Assembly: GCA_964580995.1 (NCBI GenBank)
Contig: CAZOMV010000055.1
Location: forward strand, 1-37,128
Source of the DNA: JAKJEP01 sp964580995
GTDB taxonomy: Bacteria > Planctomycetota > Phycisphaerae > Sedimentisphaerales > SM23-30
Length of the DNA: 37,128 nucleotides
Reading direction: 5' to 3'
Shown here: in pieces, positions 31,141 to 37,128 of the stretch
Numbering within the stretch: the stretch's first letter is position 1
Layout of the letters: every line of letters begins with the position of its first letter
Program-made: the position numbers and the translations under genes
The notes under the pieces: generated by a model
What the model saw: only the letters and a program-made list of their open reading frames with translations
The model's database searches: none
Told to the model about the DNA's origin: nothing

Positions 31141-31917
31141 ATGGTAATGCACTGTTCTTATATTACGTGGATTTTGCTGGCGATGGGGGTGTTATTTTTA
31201 ACGATGGGCTGCACGCAGCAGCCGGTACAAAGGTATGGCATGGTAATCGGGATCGAAGAGCAGAATATCCCGGAATACAAAAAGCTGCACGCGGAGGCCT
31301 GGCCGGGGGTGCTGAAGAAGATTGACAAGTGCCATATTCAGAATTATTCGATTTATCTGGGAGAAGCAAAACCGGGCAAACATTATCTGTTCGGCTATTA
31401 TGAATATACCGGCAGGGATTATCAGGCGGACATGGCGAAGATGAAAAAGGATGAGACCACGCAAAAATGGTGGAAGCATACCGATCCGCTCCAGGTGCCG
31501 CTGGCGACCCGGCAGGAAGGGGAGTGGTGGGCCAACTGGGAAGAGGTGTTCCATTTTGCCGGGGCACCCAGTGATAAGAAGCCGGCCCGGTACGGTTCGA
31601 TCATCGGGATCGCCAAAGAAAATCTTCTGGCCTATACCCAGCTCCATGCCGCGGTCTGGCCGGGCGTGCTGGCGGCGATTGAACGATGCAACATTCGCAA
31701 TTATTCGATCTATCTGGGCCAGATCGAGCCGGATCAATATCTGCTCTTCAGCTATTTTGAATATATCGGGGATGATTTCGAGAAGGACATGAAGGATATC
31801 GCCGATGAGGTGACGAAGAAGTGGTGGACCTACACCGATCCCTTGCAAATCCCGCTGGAAACCCGCAAGGAGGGAGAATGGTGGAAGTCCATGGAAGAAG
31901 TTTTCCATATGGATTGA
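31141..31917 (+). CDS. Lipoprotein with two tandem L-rhamnose-mutarotase (RhaM) domains
   Basis: A 258-residue protein with a lipoprotein signal (hydrophobic WILLAMGVLFLTMGC, lipobox ending at the Cys) followed by two copies of a RhaM-like ferredoxin-fold domain (about 33-137 and 148-258). Each copy has the conserved K/Q-L-H-A-x-x-W-P-G-V helix, NYSIYLG, a Y/F-E-Y strand, KWW-(K/T)-(H/Y)-TDPLQ and a closing EEVFH. RhaM interconverts alpha and beta anomers of L-rhamnose and is normally a cytosolic protein of about 104 residues; the duplicated, exported form is unusual. GGAAG lies 5 nt before the ATG. The secreted mannosidase gene follows within 9 bp, so a role in extracytoplasmic sugar use is likely but inferred. 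Confidence 0.85.
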   Translation: MVMHCSYITWILLAMGVLFLTMGCTQQPVQRYGMVIGIEEQNIPEYKKLHAEAWPGVLKKIDKCHIQNYSIYLGEAKPGKHYLFGYYEYTGRDYQADMAKMKKDETTQKWWKHTDPLQVPLATRQEGEWWANWEEVFHFAGAPSDKKPARYGSIIGIAKENLLAYTQLHAAVWPGVLAAIERCNIRNYSIYLGQIEPDQYLLFSYFEYIGDDFEKDMKDIADEVTKKWWTYTDPLQIPLETRKEGEWWKSMEEVFHMD

Positions 31918-31926
31918 GAAAAGGGT

Positions 31927-34557
31927 ATGAGATTTCTATTTTTTCCCATGGTGCCTGTGTTTTGCAGTTTATTAGTTTCGCTGGATTCCTTCGGAGCCGA
32001 ATCACCGGATACGGCATCTTCCCCGGTTCCGCCGGATACTTTTTGGCTGATTCCTCACACCCACTGGGAAGGTGCGGTGTTCAAGACACGGCAAGAGTAC
32101 CTCGATATGGGATTGCCGCATATCCTAACTGCGCTGCGATTACTGGAAAAGTATCCCGACTATCGATTTGTTCTTGACCAGGTATGTTATGTCAAGCCGT
32201 TCCTGGAAAGGTACCCCGAAGAGCAAGCCGCCTTTCGTAAGATGGTAGCGGAGGGCAGGCTGCAGATTGTCGGTGGAACGGATGTCATGGCCGATGAGAA
32301 CATGCCCGGCGGAGAATCGTTTGTGCGTCAGATCCTCTACGGCAAAGGGTATTATCGCCGAACGTTAGGAATAGATGTTACCGTAAGCTGGCAGTTAGAC
32401 TCTTTCGGACATCATGGCCAGATGCCCCAGCTTCTTCAACTGGCGGGCTACAAGTCGTTTTGGTTCTTCCGTGGTGTACCAAATCCGGATGTGCCCATGG
32501 AATTCGTATGGGAAGGGATTGACGGTTCTCAAATTCCGGCATTCTGGACGCCGACGCCAGCCGGGTATGTGATGTTCTACGGAATACCACAAACAATGCC
32601 CGAATTTAACGAGTTTGCCCAACGACAATTTGATAGTCTCACGCCGTTCGTCCGAAGTCCTGATCGCGTGGCTCTGATGGGACCCGATGTCGCCGAGCCG
32701 GAATTCTCTCTACCTCCCATGGTGGAAAAATTCAATCGGCAAAACAAAGTGCCCTTCCAAATACGTTTTGCCGTTCCCACGGATTTCGAGGCCGTGGCAG
32801 CCCGGCGTAAGGATCGGCCTGTCGTCCGGGGCGAACTCAATCCCATCTTCCAGGGGACGTACAGCAGCCGCATCGAACTCAAGCAGAGAATGCGAGACCT
32901 GGAAAGGCTGTTGACTACCGCGGAAAAGCTTAGTGTTCTCTCCGGATTATGGGGAGAGCCGGTCAATAATCAGATACTCTGGGAGGCGTGGGAACCTTTG
33001 CTTTTTAATCAGGCTCATGATCTGATGTCTGGCGTGATGACAGACCATGTTTATGAGGATACGCTGCGTGGTTACGATTTTTCAAAGCGTCTGGCAGAGG
33101 AGGCAGTCGAAAAGAGATTACAGGCGATCGTTTTCAAAATGGATACCACCGGTCCGGGCATCCCGTTGGTCATTTTTAATTCCTTAAACTGGCCGCGATC
33201 GGATGTTGCGGAAGTGGAACTTGGTTTTTCGCAAGGCGGCGTCCGGGACTTGAAGGTGACGAACCCTGCCGGGCAAGCGATTCCGGTGCAACTGCTTAAC
33301 ACAACTTGTTACGAGGATGGCGGATTTAAGACGGCGAGAATCCTCTTTCTGGCTCAGAATGTTCCAGCTCTAGGGTACTCCACCTACCATGTCTTGCCGC
33401 TGGAATCACCTGGCGAATTTCCCGCCGGAAAATCGCAGCAAATCCCGGGGAATGCTATCGAGAATGAATTTTACCATATGTCATTTGATCTTCAAACCGG
33501 TGCCATGGCCAGTTTGATTGTCAAATCGGATCAGTGGGAAGTGCTGCGCGGACCTGCCAATGTCATTTCCTGCCAGCCCGATGCCGGCGATCTGTGGGAA
33601 CTCTACCGGACGTTGGATGGTTCGAGCCGAATCGCCATGAAGAACCGGCAACCGGTGCCTCAGCCGGAAAACGTAAAACTTAGCAGCCAGTTTACCCCTG
33701 AATCCAGTTTGCTGGAAGTCGGGCCGGTCTTTTCTCAGTATCAAGTATCTCATCGTTTCGGTGAGAAAGGTACCCTGGCCACCACGGTACGGCTTTACAA
33801 CGGACTTCGCCGGATCGATTTTCATACCGAAATTATCAATCAGGAAAAACAGGTGCGTTACCAGGTTCTTTTCCCCACTTCTATCGAAGATGGTCAGTGC
33901 GTGCATGAAATCCCCTTCGGTGCGATTCCGCGTCCGGAAGGGATTGAGTTTCCAGCCCAGAACTGGATCGACTACCACAATGACAGGCAGGGACTGGCCC
34001 TTTTAAACCGCGGTTTGCCCGGAAACGTGGTTACCGATGCCACCCTGATGCTCTCCCTGATGCGGTCGACAAGTATCCTGGGGTATGGTTCTATCGGTGG
34101 GTATGAACAGGGAGTATCCTCCGAATCCGGCTATGATCTGGGCAAACGATTTCACTTTCACTATGCACTGGTTCCTCACCTTGGCCCCTGGCAGGAAACA
34201 GGTATCTGGCAGCAGGGATGGGAGTTCAACCAGCCGCTGCTGGTCTGTAAGACCACATCGCATAAGGGAACGTTACCGAATGAATGGGGACTCGTAGAGG
34301 TTTCACATCCCAATGTGGTATTATCGGCAGTGATGCCCGGCGACGAAGAAGGCACAGCCATTTTCCGAGTTTACGAAGCAGCCGGCCGAAGCGCCAGCAA
34401 AGGAACCATTACGTTTCGGACGGCTATCTCCTCAGCCTCTGAAACCAACCTGATAGAAGATCCGCTCCGAAAGCTGGAAGTAACCAGCAATACCCTCCAG
34501 TTCGATCTGGGACCTTTTCAGATCAGAACTTTTAAGCTAAAACTTTCCCCTTTATAA
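31927..34557 (+). CDS. Secreted GH38 alpha-mannosidase-like glycoside hydrolase
   Basis: An 876-residue exported protein with a signal peptide (FLFFPMVPVFCSLLVSLDSFG). The GH38 catalytic barrel begins LIPHTHWEGAVF: H46 is the expected zinc ligand, and E48 stands where Asp is usual. The nucleophile is D158 in WQLDSFGHHGQMPQLL, and the late zinc His is H364 in FNQAHDLMSG. The C-terminal beta-sandwich domains (about 400-876) are complete. GH38 enzymes remove alpha-mannose from glycans; exact linkage is not predictable. It is co-directional with the double-RhaM lipoprotein 9 bp upstream and the sugar kinase downstream, suggesting a small glycan-use locus. MITE copy 4 starts 10 bp after its stop. 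Confidence 0.9.
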   Translation: MRFLFFPMVPVFCSLLVSLDSFGAESPDTASSPVPPDTFWLIPHTHWEGAVFKTRQEYLDMGLPHILTALRLLEKYPDYRFVLDQVCYVKPFLERYPEEQAAFRKMVAEGRLQIVGGTDVMADENMPGGESFVRQILYGKGYYRRTLGIDVTVSWQLDSFGHHGQMPQLLQLAGYKSFWFFRGVPNPDVPMEFVWEGIDGSQIPAFWTPTPAGYVMFYGIPQTMPEFNEFAQRQFDSLTPFVRSPDRVALMGPDVAEPEFSLPPMVEKFNRQNKVPFQIRFAVPTDFEAVAARRKDRPVVRGELNPIFQGTYSSRIELKQRMRDLERLLTTAEKLSVLSGLWGEPVNNQILWEAWEPLLFNQAHDLMSGVMTDHVYEDTLRGYDFSKRLAEEAVEKRLQAIVFKMDTTGPGIPLVIFNSLNWPRSDVAEVELGFSQGGVRDLKVTNPAGQAIPVQLLNTTCYEDGGFKTARILFLAQNVPALGYSTYHVLPLESPGEFPAGKSQQIPGNAIENEFYHMSFDLQTGAMASLIVKSDQWEVLRGPANVISCQPDAGDLWELYRTLDGSSRIAMKNRQPVPQPENVKLSSQFTPESSLLEVGPVFSQYQVSHRFGEKGTLATTVRLYNGLRRIDFHTEIINQEKQVRYQVLFPTSIEDGQCVHEIPFGAIPRPEGIEFPAQNWIDYHNDRQGLALLNRGLPGNVVTDATLMLSLMRSTSILGYGSIGGYEQGVSSESGYDLGKRFHFHYALVPHLGPWQETGIWQQGWEFNQPLLVCKTTSHKGTLPNEWGLVEVSHPNVVLSAVMPGDEEGTAIFRVYEAAGRSASKGTITFRTAISSASETNLIEDPLRKLEVTSNTLQFDLGPFQIRTFKLKLSPL

Positions 34558-34561
34558 AAAA

Positions 34562-34662
34562 TAGGTTGACGGAACCGCCAAAAGTCGATATAGACATCCA
34601 AAAACAGCCCTGGCTCTCCAATAACAAGGGATCGAAGAGCTTTAGATGCTGGCGTCTAGGTT
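34562..34662 (-). mobile_element. 89-bp MITE-like element, copy 4, with 6-bp target duplication
   Basis: Element at 34568-34656, reverse orientation, flanked by identical TAGGTT (34562-34567 and 34657-34662), the most informative duplication because it is not a simple A/T run. It differs from copy 3 at 8 of 89 positions and is the most diverged from copy 1. It lies between the mannosidase and the sugar kinase. Confidence 0.9.
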
Positions 34663-34689
34663 GAATAGAATTTCATGTAATACTAAAAT
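34661..34689 (+). promoter_or_regulatory. Predicted promoter of the sugar kinase gene
   Basis: TTGAAT (34661-34666), 17 nt, TAAAAT (34684-34689). The -35 box starts within the right target duplication of MITE copy 4, so the insertion replaced everything upstream of it. Confidence 0.55.
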
Positions 34690-34730
34690 CAGTAGTGAAA
34701 CAGGGGAGTTGAGGTTTTGAAAGGAATAGT

Positions 34731-36224
34731 ATGCTGCTGCTGGGTTATGATGTCGGGACCTCGTCGATTAAGGCGTGTTTGCTGGAGGCGGGGACGGGGA
34801 AGGTGCTGGCTTCGGAAACTTCGCCGAAGGTGGAGATGGAGATCATTGCCAAGCAGCCCGGCTGGGCGGAACAGCGGCCGGAGGTGTGGTGGGAGCATGT
34901 GAAGGCGGCGACGGTGGGGCTGGGGGCCCAAAGCGGAGTTTCGCTGCAAGAGGTGGGAGCGATCGGCATATCGTATCAAATGCACGGTCTGGTTTGCGTC
35001 GATAAAGACCAGAAGGTTTTGCGGCCCTCGATTATCTGGTGCGACAGCCGGGCGGTGGAGATCGGCCAGCGGGCGGCGGAGGAGATTGGTCCGGCGTATT
35101 GTCTGGAGAATTTTCTGAATTATCCGGGGAATTTTACCGCGTCGAAGCTGCGCTGGGTGCAGCAGAACGAATCGGAACTCTACAAACGAATCTACAAAAT
35201 CATGCTGCCCGGCGATTACATTGCCATGCAGATGACGGGGGAGATTGCCAGCACCGCATCGGGATTGTCTGAAGGGATTTTGTGGAATTTCCGGAAGCAG
35301 GCTGTGGCGGAAAAGGTTTTGGAGTATTATGGAATAGCGCCGGATTTGATCCCGGCTCTGGTTCCCACCTTTTCACCGCAGGGGAGATTGAGCCGGGAGG
35401 CGGCGGAGGCCCTGGGCCTCAAGAGCGGGGTGCCGATTTGTTACCGGGGGGGAGACCAACCGAACAACGCCCTGTCGCTGAAAGTACTGAATCCGGGGGA
35501 GGTGGCGACGACGGCGGGGACCTCCGGGGTGGTGGCCGCGGTTACGGATACGCTCCGCTACGACAGCCAGTCGCGGGTCAATACCTTCGTGCATGTGAAT
35601 CACACGCCGGAGCAAATGCGGAATATCGTTTTGTTGTGTGTGAATGGAACCGGGGTGCTGAACAGTTGGCTCAAGCATAACTTTATGGGCAGTGGCCGCG
35701 CGGAGGTGTCGTACGGGCATATGAATGAACTGGCGGCTCAGGCGCCGATCGGTTCAGATGGGCTGGTCATGCTGCCCTACGGCAATGGGGCGGAGCGGCT
35801 GCTGGGCAACCGGGATGTCGGGGCCTCGGTGCACGGCTGGAATTTCAACGTCCACAACCGCAGCCATTTTCTGCGGGCGGCGCAGGAAGGGATTGTGTTC
35901 GCGCTGAACTACGGTTTTGAGATTCTGCGGAAGATGGGGATCGAGGTAAAGGTGGCTCGGGCGGGGGACGCGAATCTGTTTTTAAGCCCGCTGTTCGGCA
36001 ATGCTTTTGCGGCGGTGACAGGGGCCTGTGTGGAACTGTATAATACCGATGGTTCGCAGGGGGCGGCGCGGGGCGCAGGGATCGGTGCGGAGATTTACAA
36101 AACCCCCAACGAAGCGTTTGTCGGCTTGCAATCAACACGGGTGATCGAGCCGGATAGCAAGCGGGTTCCTGCCTATGAAGAAGCGTATCAGAAATGGATT
36201 CAAACTTTAGAACGTCAATTGTAA
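34731..36224 (+). CDS. xylB: FGGY-family carbohydrate kinase, xylulokinase-like
   Basis: A 497-residue sugar kinase of usual FGGY length. The N-terminal phosphate-1 motif is GYDVGTSSIKACLLE. ISYQMHGLVCVDKDQKVLRP and IWCDSRAVEIG follow the XylB pattern (QMHG, W-x-D-x-R). The catalytic/ATP-side segment is YRGGDQPNNALSLKVLNPGE with ATTAGTSGVV, and the adenosine motif region is ARAGDANLFLSPLFGNAFAA. Xylulokinase phosphorylates D-xylulose in the cytosol for the pentose phosphate pathway; QMHG favours xylulose, but substrate in this family is hard to call and the neighbours (mannosidase, RhaM) point to other sugars. AAGGA precedes the ATG. The next gene starts 17 bp after its stop. Confidence 0.85.
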   Translation: MLLLGYDVGTSSIKACLLEAGTGKVLASETSPKVEMEIIAKQPGWAEQRPEVWWEHVKAATVGLGAQSGVSLQEVGAIGISYQMHGLVCVDKDQKVLRPSIIWCDSRAVEIGQRAAEEIGPAYCLENFLNYPGNFTASKLRWVQQNESELYKRIYKIMLPGDYIAMQMTGEIASTASGLSEGILWNFRKQAVAEKVLEYYGIAPDLIPALVPTFSPQGRLSREAAEALGLKSGVPICYRGGDQPNNALSLKVLNPGEVATTAGTSGVVAAVTDTLRYDSQSRVNTFVHVNHTPEQMRNIVLLCVNGTGVLNSWLKHNFMGSGRAEVSYGHMNELAAQAPIGSDGLVMLPYGNGAERLLGNRDVGASVHGWNFNVHNRSHFLRAAQEGIVFALNYGFEILRKMGIEVKVARAGDANLFLSPLFGNAFAAVTGACVELYNTDGSQGAARGAGIGAEIYKTPNEAFVGLQSTRVIEPDSKRVPAYEEAYQKWIQTLERQL

Positions 36225-36241
36225 CAGAAGGATGGTGTAGT

Positions 36242-37128
36242 ATGAAACTGGAACCCACACGGAAAATTGTGGTGCCCAAAGGATCGAAGCTGGGGGTACA
36301 GGATTATGTGAAATTTGCGATCGAGTCGTATCTGCTGATGTCCCGTCACAGCCTTTACTTTGCCCAGGAGGAGGATGTGGACAGCTTTGAACTGGCCCAT
36401 CTGATCCCCTCGGTTCCCGAAACGATCATCGCGATTTATGTCGGCATCAATCACGCCACCTGCTGCAAAGGATTGGTTAGCCCCTTTCTGGTGCGGCACG
36501 GCCACAACAATGTATTCGTGTTCGACCCGCAGGTCTATCCGGGCGGCAAACAGGTCCCGTCGGGTACCCAGGATGCCAAACTGCTGCTGAACGGCTTCGA
36601 GCCGCCGAACCAAACGTGGAATCCCAAGTGGACCTATGTGATGGTAATGGATCCCAAACGCAGTTTCCAGAGCCTCTGGCGGGAGAATGGCTATATCGAT
36701 ATGATCGCCGCCAAGTTCGAGGATTTCACCATGATGAGCGATCCGGCCCGCAGCCAGGTGTGTACGTTTATCGACGCCAAGGCCTTCGATCATCCGGTGA
36801 ACCAGGGCCGGGACTATCTCCAGGCGGCTCGTAAACGAGGGGCAAAGAGGCACGGTGAATTTACGATTCCCAAAGGCCTCCAGGGCGAGACCGACGGTCT
36901 GGTCCCGGTGGTTTTGAATCGGGGGGAAAAGCTGTATGTGGCGACGAACGATTACGGCCCCTGCGCCCACGCCTGGAGCAACATCCATCCGGACAACAAG
37001 GAACTGGCCGTGGTGAACGAGACCTCGGCGGTTCCGCTGGAGCTGATTATCGCCAAGCCGCCCGTCCAGCCGAAATACGCCGGCCGCCTAAAGCCCGCCC
37101 TGGGCAGCGCCGACATGACCACCGACTG
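36242..37128 (+). CDS. Unrecognised protein, 3' partial
   Basis: An open frame from ATG 36242 (AAGGA upstream) runs through the window edge with no stop, giving at least 295 residues. It begins MKLEPTRKIVVPKGSKLGVQ and contains VGINHATCCKGLVSPFLVRH, VMVMDPKRSFQSLWRENGYI and a final proline-rich KPPVQPKYAGRLKPA. No signal peptide or membrane segment was seen. I do not recognise a family. It follows the sugar kinase by 17 bp on the same strand, so it is probably in the same transcript and may belong to the same sugar pathway. Confidence 0.85.
   Translation, partial: MKLEPTRKIVVPKGSKLGVQDYVKFAIESYLLMSRHSLYFAQEEDVDSFELAHLIPSVPETIIAIYVGINHATCCKGLVSPFLVRHGHNNVFVFDPQVYPGGKQVPSGTQDAKLLLNGFEPPNQTWNPKWTYVMVMDPKRSFQSLWRENGYIDMIAAKFEDFTMMSDPARSQVCTFIDAKAFDHPVNQGRDYLQAARKRGAKRHGEFTIPKGLQGETDGLVPVVLNRGEKLYVATNDYGPCAHAWSNIHPDNKELAVVNETSAVPLELIIAKPPVQPKYAGRLKPALGSADMTTD

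Noticed and set aside
7147..34662. Possibility that the 89-bp repeats are CRISPR-type or a tandem array
   Set aside because: The copies are kilobases apart in both orientations with target duplications; there are no regular spacers and no cas genes.

Overview
The window is about 37 kb of chromosome from a diderm bacterium, most likely a member of Planctomycetota (Phycisphaerae-like). That placement is an inference from gene content: a very large AsmA-like envelope protein, a K+-dependent membrane pyrophosphatase, ClpC with a stand-alone Clp-N paralogue, GTP-type PEP carboxykinase, bS21, a secreted GH38 mannosidase and many singly transcribed housekeeping genes. There are no rRNA or tRNA genes, no CRISPR array, no phage and no transposase.

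Layout. 1-161: end of a Pro/Ala-repeat protein. 209-4937 (minus): ispG followed by the AsmA-like gene. 5128-8967 (plus): ribF, a DHH phosphoesterase overlapping it, a Clp-N-only protein, acylphosphatase and HtpX. 8977-11535 (minus): ABC ATPase, membrane partner and GNAT acetyltransferase. 11713-14578 (minus): AAA ATPase and pckG, separated by an inverted-repeat element. 15094-16209 (plus): Rnk/GreA-C-like protein and a UPF0316 membrane protein. 16384-19458 (minus): secreted protein, alanine dehydrogenase and thioesterase. 19817-25790 (plus): rpsU, hppA and clpC. 25791-26777: a region rich in terminators and hairpins with two small ORFs. 26784-28127 (minus): DEAD-box helicase. 28492-30917 (plus): methyltransferase, frameshifted CGGC-domain protein, ECF sigma factor and its membrane partner. 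31141-37128 (plus): sugar genes, namely a double-RhaM lipoprotein, GH38 mannosidase, xylulokinase-like FGGY kinase and an unrecognised gene running off the end.

The most notable non-coding signal is a family of four 89-bp elements at 7153, 28145, 30936 and 34568. They are about 91-94% identical in the pairs compared, occur in both orientations, and each is flanked by a perfect 6-bp direct repeat (AAAATA, AAAAAA, AATTTA, TAGGTT). This is the signature of a recently mobile MITE whose transposase lies elsewhere. One copy appears to supply the -35 box of the Clp-N gene. A second, unrelated 177-bp element with 30-bp inverted ends and 8-bp flanking repeats lies at 12474-12650.

Other points of interest are a CGGC-domain gene split exactly at an in-frame T TTT TTT heptamer with an AAGGAG 11 nt upstream; two leaders where a terminator competes with an alternative hairpin (before the Rnk-like gene, and before a 65-aa protein, where the leader also holds a 42-codon ORF); an ABC ATPase without its switch histidine; and a pyrophosphatase with an extra hydrophilic loop of roughly 80-110 residues. 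All promoter, attenuator and mobility statements are read by eye from the sequence and are untested.
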